The notes: generated by a model not told the origin, from the letters alone. DNA of 64,000 nt from Flaveria trinervia (GCA_025506515.1 CM046443.1:45263126-45327125); one strand, 5' to 3'; positions 1 through 12,677 are shown, counted from the stretch's first letter. Program-made: numbers and translations.

Positions 1-3000
1 AGCATCTGAGTTGAGGCCAATGAGCTTTGCAGATTGCTCCAATGTTCCTCTAGGCAGATCAAGAAATTGATCTATAGTGAGGGAACATGAGGATCTATCA
101 ACATAATTTAGTTTAACAGAGTTCTCCTCACAAGAGATATCGCTCAGAGTTATGCAGTTTATGAGCTTTGCCTTGAACTCCTCAAAGGAGAGATGTTTGG
201 AAGGCTAAGGGGATGGTTTGGGAGGTTGTGGTGTTAGGGTTCTGAAGAGAGTTTTGGGTTGGAGAATGGGTAGTTTAGGTGGTTGAGGTGAGGAGGTTGG
301 TATGGTTGATGGTGTAGGTTCCGCTGTGTAAGGTTTAATGGTTGGTTTAGTCTTGATGGGGACTGGAAAAGGAGTTGGTTCAGGTTCTGGTTGGGTTAGA
401 GGTTAGGGTTGAGTGGTTGGCTTGAAGAACATCCCATGTACCCTTCTATACATCTCCTTCCTTTTCCTTGAGCGAATATCAGCCTTTCTGTCACTGACAT
501 GTCGCTGGAGGGTCTTCTTAGACATTGGTCCCACCTGACTACCAGAGAAGCCATGAGCCTAGAGATAATCCTTCATCCAGGCTTTCTCACTTATCTTCTT
601 AGCAACAGTGATCCCAGCTTCTCCTTCTTTCTTCTTCTTCTCCCTCAACTTCTCTCTCGTAACTCTTTTTCTCTTTTTCTCCTATTGATCCTGCTCTTGT
701 TGAAGAGCCATAGGATCGTATCATTTTCATGTGGAGATAGTTCTTGAAGAGAGAAACCTCTGGAGGTTAGGAAAGATATCCTTTCCCTTTGGATCTGCAT
801 ATCATCTTCCCTTATCTCTCTTTCTCTTTCCTCCTCTAAGGCTACCCTTGCTGCTTCTTCCTTTTGTTCACTTTGCATCCTACACCTTTTCTAGCTTTAC
901 TAACTCCTATAGTGGTAGTAGGAGTATTTCTTCACTGGCAGCTCCAAACCTGATGAGCCTGACAATGATCTCCACCCTCCTTTTGTTGTTGACTACCTCA
1001 TGGTTGGCTTTTGCTGCTTTGAAACTGGCAGCTAACAGCTTTCCAGTCAGAAGTCTATCTTTTCTTTGAGCTTTTCAATCCTTTCCTCCTCCTAAATCTC
1101 TTCCACAGTCATCTTCTTCTTTCCTTTATCATCTTTTGAAGTGCTTGACTTTGGTGGTTCTTGTATAGAGGGCTCAGATTGAGTCATGATGGATGGAGAT
1201 GGTGAAGTTGTTTGAGCTAGGGGTCGGTTAAGAAAGTCCTCACTATTCACCTCAGATGCTAGCTCTAGAATTGCATCTGTGATGGTTAGATCCTCAAACA
1301 AAGAGAACAGTCCTTCCACAGCTTCCATCTTAGCTTGAGAAGACTTAGCTTGTTCTTTTGAGGCTTCGACTTTAGCTTCGGAAGTTTGAGGGAGTACACT
1401 ATATGTCCCGACTTTTTCAGTTGCTGGGCCATCAATCCTTATTACCCTTCGAATTGAATCTCAGGATCCATTTGGACCTTAGGTTGACCAACTTCTTCCA
1501 TAGTGGTAGAAGATGCACTTAAACTCTAAAGCTCTTCAGCTTCAAAGTATTATCATAGCCGCATCAGTGCTAGGCTGATCTAGAGAAGATCTCAATAGAG
1601 ACTTGGACAAGAACCTATAGAGATCTCTGAGCATCCTTGAGTCCATTTGTAGGACAACTTGGGAGGGCTCAGGAAGAATAGTTGCAATGGGAGCTGAAGC
1701 TTGAGACAACTTGGAAGTTAAAGCTTGGCTTTGTGGTTCCTTAGTTGTTTGTCTCTGAACACTCTCCCCTTTTTTGGTAGCATCATCTTGAGAGCTAGAT
1801 GAGCTAGAGGAAGAGGTCAAAGAGACCTGAATGGGTACATGCCTAACATATCTCACAATCTGTTTCTCAGCTAGTTTAGCCTTGAGACTTTCAATCTCAA
1901 GTTGCTGAGTGGCAGACCTATCCTCTAAAGTCCTAACCTTAGATTCAAGGGTTGAGACTTTAAAAAGTAGATCTTTAATGGTGATTTGTAGTCTTCCCTC
2001 ATCTTCTTTTGAAGAATCATAGGGAGATGAGGTAACATACCTAGTATGTTCATCCTCACCACCAGATGTGGTTTATTGGCACCCTGGTTTCCCTTGCCTA
2101 AGGATGTCTCTATCAGAGACATCAAAAGGCATGGTTGCCGCAAATTCAGTCTCAGAGATGTTACCACTGTCCTAAAGATCCATTGAGGCTCCTTTAGTAG
2201 TGGCAGCTAGATCTGCATGAGTCCCCTCCACATCAGTGGGACTCGCCTCAATAAAGGCTTGCTGATGGATGCTAGAGATAAGAGGCCTCTCTAGGCTCTG
2301 TTGATCCTTGAGAGAGTGTTGCGGATCAACTTTATTGCCATGAAGATATGCAATCTCTTCATCAGTTCTAAATAGGAGGTCAGTAAAGGATATAAAAGTT
2401 AAACCAAATGCTCGGGACCTTGGTCATTGTCTAATGACATTGAGCCTATGGTGGGGTTGTCCCTTTTTGGCTGCTCAGAAGAGTATGAAGACTCACCCTG
2501 AGGGATATCAGCTTGGGTTTTGGGCTCATGGGTTTGAGACTGATGATACTCAAAACCCATATTGAGGTCAATTGTGAAGGATGGTGAGACCTCAAACTGA
2601 GTGGGAGCCCATTGTTCCACTCTAGTCCATTTGGATTGAATAGGAGGAGCTTGTTCAATCAAAGAGGATTGAACAAGGGTTCATTTGGGGAGTCTTTGAT
2701 ATGTGATAGTGATGGGGTGAGAAGGTAGATTTAGCAGTGTGAGGGTTGTTGCTGGTGTGGGTTCATCACTTGGGGGATTAACAGGGATGTCACCAGAAGC
2801 CATTGGCTCAGTCATACCTAGAAGTAGTGCAGTATGTCTTCTAGTGAAATTGGTGGACACTTTCTTCAAAGTCTTGAAGATGGTTGGCCTCATTTGAGGG
2901 ACAGTCAAAGCAGCTGCACAAATAAGCTGACTCTGGTCCAACTCATAGTTGATTATGTGCTGAAGAAACCCGGGATACATGAAGAATGTTTCCCGCTGGA

Positions 3001-3540
3001 GGTTTCCCATAAGATTGGTCAGCACAAATCTTGAATAGTTAAAGCAAAGGCTTCTCACCATTCCTGAACTAGGCACCCTAGTTCATATGAGATTTGATCC
3101 TATCCCCCAGATTTGTTGGATAAGCAGTGAAGAACGACATGCAGCACGAACTTCCAATTGTAAGAGAAGTTGAACTTGTATACGGTAGACCTGCTAACAT
3201 CTCCACCATATCCCATTTGGATATAGGTGTTGTCCAAAACTATTTTGAGGAATTTTGTGGGGTTGCCCTCATCATGAAGCTCGAGATGCTCCCTGATGAG
3301 TTGTTCAGAGATGACCAACTCCTGGCCATAGATGCTCGATCTTATTACCTGCACCCCATTTAGGGTTTCAATCTGACCATTGGCCTAAAATTCAGCCATA
3401 TGATTTGAAAAAATAGTAGGGTTAACAGTCAGAGTAGTGTAATAAGATGACTGGGTAAGAAAGGAAATGACATCAGAGAAGTTAGCATCTCTTGAAGACT
3501 CAAGAAGTGCTACTTGGTTGTGTTGAGGGTTAAGTGCCAT
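1..3540 (-). pseudogene. aORF (env-like/unknown) of element C1, 5' part
   Basis: The ATG at 3540 follows a spacer with a TATA-like box. The first about 50 codons are open and end at a TAG where the family has Trp (the FW pair seen in the aORFs of B and E). Open pieces in changing frames follow at about 3354-3100, 3076-2681, 2662-2399, 1856-1542 and 1328-1092. The N-terminal 200 residues resemble those of B and E (an [IV]xxQxIRxxLEL-type helix, then GYxGD). I believe this is the domain catalogued as a putative plant transposon protein domain, but no search was run. Next come a Pro/Ser/Gln-rich linker, a coiled coil near 1860-2000, and a Lys/Glu-rich segment. Function is unknown; env-like is a positional label only. 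No signal peptide is evident. Confidence 0.7.
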
Positions 3541-3642
3541 TTGAGAATGTTATGGGAAGATGAGTTTGGACAAGGGTGAATTTGGGACGAAGGAAGCTTT
3601 TAGGTAGTAATTTGGTAAAAATATGAAAGTGAGTAGTTGGAG

Positions 3643-3652
3643 TTATTTAAAT
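3643..3652 (-). promoter_or_regulatory. TATA-like box upstream of the C1 aORF
   Basis: On the minus strand the sequence reads ATTTAAATAA, about 105 bases before the aORF ATG at 3540. It lies at the aORF-proximal end of the inverted-repeat spacer. B (24447) and D (59595) have better TATA boxes in the corresponding place. It is weak alone; the shared position is the support. Confidence 0.35.
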
Positions 3653-3814
3653 GGGTGAAATGGCGGTTAAAGGGGGTTAGGATAAGATGATGTGATGTTT
3701 CAGTGGCTGAGGTGACAAGGGCGGTAATATTTAGTTCATTTAAATAATCCGACATCATTAACAAAATCTTTACTTTTTACAAAGTGGGGCCCAAAATATT
3801 TCCATTACACAGTA

Positions 3815-4060
3815 AAATCTTTCTTTCGAGTATAAAGCATTTCCGAAGGTAACTCTTTTCCGAAGGAAAATTTACTTTCGAAAGTAAAGATTGCTTTCCG
3901 AATGGAGAGTTTTATAAGCTTCAGAAGTAGATCTGATATGTAATCAATCGATTCTTCCGAGACTAAAAACTCTTCCGAGAAGAAAATTATCCTGGGAGGG
4001 ATTTGCTTTGGAAGATATGTAAAACATCTTCCGAGAGTAAATTTCTCTTCGGAAGGATTT
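3815..4060. repeat. CTTCCGAAG/CTTCGGAAG word array in the C1 pol-aORF spacer
   Basis: Several copies of TTCCGA(A/G)G and its complement TTCGGAAG, some as close inverted pairs, lie between the pol stop (4163) and the aORF start. The same word is dense in the LTRs of this family (6400-6620, 37930-38190, 50500-50760). The rest of the spacer (3541-3815) is AT-rich and ends in the TATA-like box. Confidence 0.7.
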
Positions 4061-4162
4061 ATACTTGGTGAAAAATTCAGAGAAAACCCTTTTGTAACAG
4101 GGCTTAGATTATTTTGACACAAGACTTTACATATTTCAAAAAGGTTTTTCAAGTGAGACATA

Positions 4163-5770
4163 CTAATCAATGTTTATCATCCCAATAGCTGTAATGAGAT
4201 ACTTAAATCTTTGTTCATCAAGAGCTTTGGTGAACAAGTCAGCATATTGTTCATTTGAATCAACTTTGATTAGCTTAATTAGATTTTTCTCATGAATATC
4301 TCTAATGAAATGGTACCTAATGTCAATATGCTTTGTCTTGGAGTGCTTCACAGGATTTTTAGTGATGGAGATAACACTATTATTGTCAATGTGGATAGGA
4401 GTGCTTATGAAGTTGAATCCATAGTCTAGCATCTGATTTTTAATCCATAGCAGTTGAGCACAACAACTTGCAACATCAATGTATTCAGCTTCAGCAGTAG
4501 ATATAAAGACACAAGATTGCTTTTTGCATTGTCATGAGATGATCCTTCCACCAAGAAAGTGCCATCCACCTGATGTTGATTTCTTGTTGATGTTGCAGCC
4601 ACCATAGTCACCATCTGAGTAGCCATAGAGATTGAAATTGTTGTTCCTTGGACACCAGAGACCTAATTTAGGTGTCCCTTTAAGGTATCTTAGATTCTCT
4701 TGGTAGAAAATAGGTGAGACACCTTTGGAGTAGCCTGATATCTTGCACAAATGCAGGTTGCAAACATGTATCAGGTCTACTTGCTATGAGATACATCAGA
4801 GAACCATAATTGCCCTAGACTGATGTTGATCAGGTCTACTGGCTAACTTACAATCTTTCATGTCAAATATTTCTAAGATGTCATTAACATACTTATATTG
4901 ATTGATGAAAAGCCCTTCCTTCATTTGCTTCACCTAAATTCCAAGGAAAAAGTCCATTTTTACCATGGAACTCATCCTAAACTTTTTCTTCATAATGCTC
5001 TCAAAGTCTTTACACATTTGGTCATTGGAGAAACCAAATATGATGTCATCAACATAGACTTGAACTAGCAATATGTCCTTTTTAGACTTCCTTATGAAAA
5101 GAGTCTTATCAATAGTACCTCTAGTGTAACTATTCTTCAGAAGAAATTGACACAATGTCTCATACCATAGCCTAGGTGCTTGGTGCAACTCATATATAGC
5201 TTTATCCAATTTGCACAGATCGTTAAGGTGTTGTGGGTCTTCAAATCCTGGCTACTGCCACCCATAGACTTCCCTATCTATATCCCCATATAGAAACGCA
5301 CACTTGACATCAAGCTGGTAGAGAGTGAAATCCTTGGATGCAGCATAGGCAAGGAAGATCCTAACTGCCTCAAGTCTTGAAACAGGTGCAAAGACACCAG
5401 TATAATCGATTCCTTTCTCTTGAGTTTATCCTTGAACCACCAGTCTTGCTTTGTTCTTAATTATCAAGCCTCTATCATCTCTCTTGTTTCTAAAAACCCA
5501 TTTTATGCTTATAGGTACTTGACCAAATGGTAGCGAACATAGGTTCCAAACCTTTTGTCTCTTGAATTGAAGCAGCTCCTCTTGCATTGATTCAACCCGA
5601 CTACTATCTTTCAAGGCATATTCCATATTCTTGGGTTCCATCTTGGATAAAAAGCATGAGTACAAGCAGACATTCCCATTGTGAATTTTGTCCTCTTGTT
5701 CTCACACTTTCAGAGACATCCCTTATGATGTTCTCAGCTGGATGAGTATTGTGAATCTTGAGTCGAGGAA
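4163..5770 (-). pseudogene. Pol remnant of C1: RT and RNase H
   Basis: Reading the minus strand from 5770, the first recognisable part is the linker before RT. RT begins at about 5530 (KWVFRNKRDDRGLI, then NKARLVVQG at about 5430). The catalytic YVDDIIFG is intact near 5040-5065, followed by FFLGI. RNase H is broken but recognisable from about 4750 (YSDGDYGG, KSTSGGWHFLGG) to its end at 4163 (KNPVKHSKTKHIDIRYHF, then an FTKAL tail and MINID stop). Integrase, protease and Gag are missing upstream. Several frameshifts interrupt the frame, including one at the end of the RT fingers. It would have been the reverse transcription module of a Copia polyprotein; it cannot be functional now. Confidence 0.85.
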
Positions 5771-5856
5771 TCACTTCCAGTTACAAAGATAGATCCAGAT
5801 TGGTGTTTGTCACTTAATACTTGGATTTCTCTCAAACACTAAACCCAAAACTCATT

Positions 5857-5867
5857 CTCTGATACCA
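5857..5867 (-). other. tRNA-Met primer binding site of C1
   Basis: The reverse complement reads TGGTATCAGAG, two bases inside the LTR end. This matches the 3' end of initiator Met-tRNA used by most plant Copia elements. Orientation fixes the element on the minus strand. Confidence 0.85.
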
Positions 5868-5869
5868 AT

Positions 5870-6687
5870 TGCAGGATCGGTGTTTGTCACTTAACACTTG
5901 GATTTATCTCAAACTCACTTGTACAACACTTGGATAAGATGAAGCAGAGTCTCTACTACGAATTGATAATAATATAATAAGTAACAAAGAACACAAAGAA
6001 ATAATTTTCAAGGTACTTGTATATATTACTTCTCAACTCAAAGTATTACAAGACTCTTACAATCATGTTACATGAGTTACAATAAGAGACTATATATACT
6101 ACTACCTACAGCCAGATATACTTTGATACCAACTGGAAACCTATGACTAAAGCATATACTACAATGCTAAAGTTAAGGTATCTTAGATAAAGTATTATCT
6201 AAGATATGGTAGTCATGACGGGTCCATGACTTACCTTTTGTCACCAACTAAATATGCCAACTGTACTAACTGATAAAGATAAATAGTGGAATAAAGTATG
6301 GTCAACTACATGGCTTTTGAGAAAACGCCATGCAGTATCTCAGAGGTCTGTAGCGGAGTGTCAGAGAGACCATACTTATGTCCACTGGTTCATAGTAGTG
6401 TCTTCCGAAGGTTAGTTGACTTCGGAAGAACTTGTTCTTCTGAAGCCACTTATACTTCAGAAGAGGCTACTTCTTCTCTTTTCTTTTAAGTCTTTATCTT
6501 CGGAAGTGAATACTTTGTCTTTGAAAGTTGGAGCTTTTCCTTTGGAAGTTGATCTTGCACTTTGTCTTCAAAAGAACTCCTTTTCCTTCGAAAGTCTCAC
6601 ACTTAGCTTCGGAAGTCCTTTATTAGTTGTACCAAAATAATCTAAGTGATTTGGTTTTGGTTGCACCAGCTTCTTCGTGATCCAACA
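5870..6687 (-). repeat. 5' LTR of C1 (about 818 bp)
   Basis: The LTR runs TG...CA. On the minus strand it begins TGTTGGATCACG at 6687 and ends CCGATCCTGCA at 5870, directly before the primer site. It is homologous to 37859-38694 (C2) and 50422-51034 (C3). It carries many TTCCGAAG/CTTCGGAAG words (6400-6620) and a TATA box, GTATATATAG on the minus strand, at 6090-6099. Confidence 0.85.
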
Positions 6688-7299
6688 CATTGTATGAAAA
6701 GCACTAACATGTTTTATAGGTCCCATGAATGTTCTTATGAGAAGACTAAACATGAATAATATATGATATGCAGAATATAACAACAAAATCACTTTGGTTA
6801 TGAATTAATACATTTGATCGAAAGATTTAGTCTACTTATAGTGGAGAGAATGTGAATTCTAAGACAACGTAAACCAATTTGTGTATATTAAAATTTGTGT
6901 AGTACACATGAAAAAACAGAATCAAAGCCGTTATGTAGATAATAAGAGTTTAGAACCTGAAACTTGGAGTCATATAGATAGGCCACAGTGCTTCTTGCAG
7001 GACACAGAACCTGGTAACCGGAGTCGCAAGTATTGAATTAGACATCATGTATGGAACATGAAAATGCATAGATCCAACCGTTGTGTAGAGAATACGAATC
7101 ACATTTTATTCTTGTTGTGCCACAGATGGTGCCAAATGTCGCTTCAAATTCCTCACCTAGAGGTGAGTTAAAGAAGAAGCTAAAGCAAGATAGAACGACT
7201 GTGAATCCAAGGATCGCAAACAGGAATTATCAGTGTCGGTTGATGGCAAGTCAACGTTTGCGGAATCAACGTTAATTTGGTTTAATTGTTTGTAATAAC
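6688..7299. other. No gene recognised; old repeat remnant
   Basis: This stretch is AT-rich with no credible coding frame. On the minus strand near 7125-7141 the phrase TTTGGCACCATCTGTGG resembles, with CpG-to-TpG decay, the TTTGGCGCCGTCTGTGGG-like leader of some plant Ty3/Gypsy elements. A relic Gypsy leader is therefore possible but unproven. Confidence 0.3.
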
Positions 7300-8100
7300 T
7301 TTAATTATCAATAAATATTCAAGAACACACTAACAGAAACACAATTAATGAATAATATGTATTCATTAAAATATGTTAATGATTACAAAATAATGAATGA
7401 ATGATATCAAAAATTTTATGATGTGACGGCTGCTAGGGTTTGGTTGAGAGACGGTGATTGTCGTATTGCTATTGCTGTTGCTTGTTTCATCAATCGTCTA
7501 AAACAACCATCCTTGAATCAAAACCTAGGATCCATATATATAGACAATGATGTTTCTGATATAGGAAGCACCGGATCTCTTGGGATTTGATTTGTGTCAG
7601 TTAAGGAATCATCGGATTTCTTGGGATTCGCATAACTACCTTGTTGACTTGTAACACTTGCATTATACAAGTGTTTGGACTCCGCAGGAATAGTCTTCCG
7701 TAGGCGTTTGTTCTTCCGTAGAAGTCTTGCTCTTCTGTAGACGTTTTGTTCTTCCATAGGAATCTTGTTCTTCCGTAGATAACTTGTACTTCCAAGCAAA
7801 CTTGTTCTTCAGTTCTGGGTTGTTCGTCCGCAGAAGATCTTTGGATGTAATGTTACTTGTAAGAAACATATGTACGGAAGAACAAGATGTTCATCTGTAG
7901 ATGTTTCTTACACTTGGTCAATTTCATAAATTGACCAAGAAATCTTTGTACCTGCAATTATTCGTAACACACATATATGGGTTAGCAGACATAATTAATG
8001 CATGCATAATAAATGACAATTACAAATATTTATTACAAGAATTGATTAAAGTTCTAAGCCTATACAAATTGATCTAGACCTGTAAGTCCTATATCTAACA
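7300..8100 (-). repeat. 3' LTR of element E
   Basis: On the minus strand the LTR begins TGTTAGATATAGG at 8100, immediately after a polypurine tract. It carries a run of CTACGGAAG-type words at about 7680-7900 (plus strand CTTCCGTAG) and a TATA box, CTATATATATGG, near 7533-7545. The distal end near 7300 is not fixed, because no second LTR is in the window for comparison. Confidence 0.6.
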
Positions 8101-8102
8101 AT

Positions 8103-8114
8103 ACTCCCCCTTAG
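8103..8114 (-). other. Polypurine tract of element E
   Basis: The minus strand reads AAGGGGGAGTAT directly before the LTR start at 8100. This primes plus-strand synthesis. The same GGGGGAG(T) word precedes the 3' LTRs of B, C2 and D. Confidence 0.75.
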
Positions 8115-8130
8115 GCTTAGATCCTTGTAA

Positions 8131-11100
8131 TCAATCCTTCAAAACAAAAAGCTCCTTGACTCTGGCAATGATCTTGTTGTAGAAGTAAGACACAACAGTC
8201 TTCTGATCATCATACTTGTAGTTGATCTTCATCTTGCTGAACTTCTTCAGAGTCTCAAAGCTTATCCCCAGAACATCTTCCTCTGTGAATGTGTCTAACA
8301 CATTATTGTTATTCACCACTTCTAGCTCATCTTGCTCTGAAATTCTGAGTTCTGTGAATTCATCAAAAGTTGTTCCCTTCAGCAGTCCAGCATTGAATCT
8401 TCTTCTTTTGTAGGCTTTGGCATGTAATTTGTCAATTACTTGTATCACATGGACATGCTGGAACAATATTTTTGTGCTTTTTCATCAGCCAGCTTAGGAA
8501 AGAATTTGTCATTAAGGTACGCGGTGTAACTGGGATGAAGTAATTTGATTTCCAGGATCAAAGATCCTGATCCGTTCAGCTTTCTTGTTTTCAGCATTTC
8601 TTAGCAGGACCAACTCCTTTGTTTTCTCAACATAACCCCATTTAGTTATAGGGTATGTGAATTTAGTCCCTTCAATGCATTTGATTGCTGCTGTAGTTCT
8701 GTTTCTGTAGCCAACCCTCTTCAAGAATTCATCATCTACAGATTCTGAGGCATTGGACTTGTATCTTTTAAGCCCTTTGATTCTCTTTTGATGCTCTGCA
8801 TCTTCTCTTTTAGCTTCTCTAAGGACATCATCTTTAAATTTAGTCTTGAACTTTCCCACTAGAGTTGAGAAGTCTCCTCCTCTAGGGTGAATTGGATGAT
8901 TGCAGATGATCAGGCTTTGAAGATCTTTGATGTCATTCTCTGGCAGACTCACCACTGAAAATACATCATGGAAGTATTCAACTCTTCCAGATGTTCTTTT
9001 AATAATAGCACAATCCCAGTCTGGATCATATTTCCAGGCCATGATCCTGTTCTCTTCCATAAAATTAGGAGTTGTGAGGTGGTCTATTAGTTGTATCAGA
9101 GTGGATTTCTGTTCAGTTGTCTCCCTCACTGTAGTGCCAAGTGGCTATACTTTGCCCGGTATTACTTCTCTTGGATCTCTGATCAATTTGTCCTTCCCTT
9201 TTTGCTGATCTTTAGGTTCAACTGTTATAGGTTCAGCAGGAAGTTTGTTTTGTTGCTCATAAGATGGATGTGGAGCTTCAGTTCTGAATTTTACTCCAGT
9301 ATCCAGCTCACTTTCATCACATGCTCCATCATCCTTCTAAGTTCTCCTACTGACCTTCCTTTAAGCTCATGTGTTTGTAGTTTATGGCCTTGTAACCAGC
9401 AAGTCATGTTGTATTTACTCAGCTTAGCTGTGTCATAATGTCCCAACTCCTTCTTTATCTTCTAGATGGATTGAAAGGTGCTGAAGGCTTCATAGTCACA
9501 ATTTGGTATCAAAGCATGAAAGCTCAAACTCTTTCAACAGATTCTTCATCTCAGTCATGTTTAGCCTCTCAACCATGTCATAAGGGAAACCATGGTTTAT
9601 GAGTGTCATGAACATGGTTGATTCAGGTCTTTCTTCTAATATGTCTTTTGAAGACAGGAGATCATTAGCCTTTGAGACTTTCTAATCCGTTGGAGAGTCT
9701 TCCTTGATCAGTTCTTTCCACTCTTCATCACTATCATCATTCTTGTGAGAGATAGACTTCACTTACATAAATCTACTGAAGGTGTGTGTTTAGGAGATGT
9801 GAGCTTTTGTTTCTTGGAAGAACTTTCATCAGTTGTCATATTCTTCTCTGCAGCACCAAGATACTTTCTCCTTCCTTGAGTACTGATTAACTCTTTTGAT
9901 TCCTCAGCAGATTGTTTTGTTTGAACATTGAAACATCAGCATTGACTCTAATGCACAGATCTTCATTTGAGCTGCTCAAACTCTTCTTCTTTCTCTTTTT
10001 ATCACATTTGATTGAGTAGAAATAGAGTTATTTGCTTGTTCAAGCATCATCATCACCCTTTCTTTTTCTTCCTTTTCAGCTTCTGCTGACTCTTTAAGAT
10101 CAGACTCCTTATCAAGTAGAGCATCAATGACTTCATTTTTGCATTGAGCATCTTCTCTCGGCCTTTTTATTCTAGTTTCTTGTTTCATCAGCTCTTCATC
10201 CTTTTCTTTGATCACTCCCTTCAGCTTCTGTATTCTTTGCTTTCTTTTGTTCGATTTCAGCACTAGCTTGTTGTACTCTGCGACCAGATAACTCTTGCTG
10301 ACAGGGATATTAGCATCCCTTAGATCCTCTTCATTGTATGCTATCACATCAACATGGTTTGCTTCTTCTTCTCCTTACTGATGTTAAGAAGCAATCTCAT
10401 CATCTTTTACTTCTTTCTGGGCTTCACCTGCTGAGCTTGAACTGCTTTCAATAGCTTGAACTTTTGGCTCTTGATGTGATTGTTTGTTGATGATGATCAG
10501 TGACTGGAGAAACTGGTATAGTCTCATTTGAGAGTACAGGGGATTTAGTGTTGGATAATGACAGTTTGACTGTACTTGCTTGAGAGGCTAACTCTGTCTC
10601 CCTAGTGAAGATGCTCTCAGTGGCTGAATTTTCTGGATTTGGAGGTTGTTGATAAAGTTGTATTTGAAGCTGATTTGGTGATGGAGGGTGGATTGGAGAG
10701 ATAGGCTCTGTGTTTTGGCTGTTTGGTGATTGTGGTTTGGATGTTTGTTGTTGATTGGTGATTGATAATGGATGGAGAGATTGCTCTGTGTTTTGGTTGT
10801 TTTGGGATAGAGGGTGAAAGGGAGAGTTTGGTTCAGTGCTTTGACTTGCTGGTGAATTTGGTAGGGATGATTGAGATTGATGATGTATGGGTGATACAAC
10901 AGGTGAATGAGTGTCTTGTATTGATTGGCTGGAGATCCTCTTATTGAACATCCCACACCAGCTCTTGAGGAATATCAGCATTGCATCAATCACATGTGCA
11001 AACATGTCCATGTCATCTCCTTCACATTTTCCAGAATTTTGTTCAGTACTGATCTGCCAAGGTGTGCTTGAACAAAATACCACCATCCACAGTAGTTCCA

Positions 11101-11715
11101 GGCAATCAGTATTATGATTAGCTGCTGGAACCTTGGAAACATATACATCTTATCAGCCTTCTACACTTTGATATGATCACTTAAGCAGTTGAAGATGTAC
11201 TTTGAATAATTGTAGGTTCTTCCTCAAAACCCCAATATCCAGAGGAAATGTGCCTTGAGAATCTGTCAAGACCAGATTTTTTGTTCGACATGCACTTAAG
11301 GAAGTGTGACAAAGAATCTGTACGGCTTGCAAAGTCTTCCTTTCTTGATTTCTCTTTGTTTGAAATCACCATCATATCCTATCAAAGAAATACTTTCTCT
11401 ATGTATTCATCTTCGAACACATCTGGATGACCAGCTTCGACTTCTCCCAACTCAAGAACCCTTCTTATTGTCTGTTCATCGACTCTCAGTCGTCGATTCT
11501 TCACAATAGCCATAATAACTTCACCATCTTCATCTATGCGTGTGGAGTTCCAGAAATTAGTGATATGTGATTGATAAATCACAGGCTCTGCTGATAAGGC
11601 ATAGAATAGCCTCGATCTTCTTAGGTATTTGATAATTTCTTGACACCTTCTGAAATAGGATTATCAGGGTTTAAGATGTGGGGATTTGACAAGTTAATCA
11701 AAGCTCATATAACAT
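8131..11715 (-). pseudogene. aORF (unknown function) of element E
   Basis: The N-terminal part (11700-11180) matches the aORFs of B and C: an FWNSTRI segment, VDEQTIRRVLELGE, then YDGD. Next is a Gln/Ser/Pro/Asn-rich low-complexity stretch (11086-10448), then a charged coiled-coil segment (10347-9976). A C-terminal domain at 9129-8512 contains MAWKYDPDW, VEYFHDVFSVVSLPENDIKDL and RIRIFDP; element D has the same pattern at 60900-61360. A last open piece at 8466-8131 ends 16 bases before the polypurine tract. Several frameshifts and stops break it. The true start is lost or obscured by the LTR-like insertion at 11716. There is no catalytic motif that I recognise; env-like by position only. Confidence 0.65.
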
Positions 11716-12526
11716 TGTATATATGAAAACGCAGCGGAATATAGGTTTTAAAACATGTTAATAAGATGATTATTAAACCATTAATAAAGAACCCAACCAT
11801 GGATCATTATACGAATATCATACAAGAAAAAGAACAATGAAGGTAAAAATAACCTTTAGGGCTGCTGAAAACGAGATAAAAGAGGAGATGGGATGAGTTC
11901 TTGTGGCTGAAACTTCAATGTAGAAGCCCTCAAGATGACATACCCCAAGCCCCAACAAATACCCTCTTGCTAGGCTTTGAACACCAACATGTAGTACTCT
12001 CCTTCTTGTGGAACTTTTCAGCCAAGAACCCTTCTTGTGAGCTGAAAATTTCTTCTCCTTTGCTTCAAAATACGAAAATGAAGATAGAGAGAGAGGAGGG
12101 AACTTGCTTGTGTGTGTAGGTGGAGTGTCTTGATTACTTGATGCATGTACCTTTTTTTAATAATCAAAAGAAGTTCCCAATACCATTCAAAAGGGCGGCC
12201 GAATGGGCACCCTTTTGTTCCATCTCAATTTGAAATTATTATTTTCATAAAATACACTCTAGCATTCCACATTTTATAAAATTAAACCATTTTAATTTTA
12301 TAGCACATAACACATTGTCATTGTTTGTTAACTAATTTAAACAATGAATAAGTAATCCCTCATGAACAAATCAATATAATGATGTTCATCTACAAAAGCA
12401 ATAATTTAGAAAATCCAATTTTCTAAATTGTGTCATTACTTATTTGTATGATCTTATCAACAAAAATTATCTTTCGATGTTTGTTTGGCTTGTTATTGGG
12501 TATGACCCGACTTGGATCATATCACA
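11716..12526 (-). mobile_element. LTR-like non-coding insertion (possible solo LTR)
   Basis: This block separates the E aORF from its spacer and is unlike either. On the minus strand it runs TGTGATATGATCC...TATATACA, with a GGCCGCCC-containing segment, a CT-rich leader-like part and an ATTCCGCTGC phrase near one end, as seen near ends of plant LTRs. The LTR at 62275-62810 has a similar GGCGGCC segment. I found no clear target duplication (flanks AACAT and CTAGC), so the boundaries and solo-LTR status are tentative. Confidence 0.4.
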
Positions 12527-12677
12527 CTAGCCACATCAATTTAATATGAATCTTGGGCAGATCAATGACTTCATAAGAAGGCACAAACATTGTTTCTCTC
12601 ACAAATCGTTTATCCAATTTGTTGATTTTTGTCATCTGTAGTTACCAATCTACGGAAAACATTTAAGTTTTCCATAT

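Larger units (their letters stand above)
1..6687 (-). mobile_element. Copia-type LTR retrotransposon C1, partial
   Basis: This is a minus-strand element. Reading from high to low coordinates it has a 5' LTR, a Met-tRNA primer site, a short leader, then a jump straight into the integrase/RT linker of pol, RT and RNase H, a spacer with short inverted repeats, and a long additional ORF (aORF) that leaves the window at base 1. Gag, protease and the integrase core are absent, so an internal deletion of several kilobases lies near 5770-5850. Relatives C2 and C3 share the aORF and LTR. The many stops and frame changes show it is dead. The call rests on the LTR-primer site-pol-aORF order; the SIRE/Maximus-like assignment is inferred. 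Confidence 0.85.

Noticed and set aside
499..1069. Plus-strand Leu/Ser-rich ORFs that look like membrane proteins
   Set aside because: They are antisense shadows of the Lys/Glu-rich helical part of the C1 aORF.
6400..6620. Heat-shock elements in the C LTR
   Set aside because: TTCCGAA lacks the two-base spacing of TTCnnGAA, and units are not regularly phased.
10448..11086. Independent Ser/Gln/Asn-rich host gene
   Set aside because: Flanks and order match the low-complexity linker of the E aORF.
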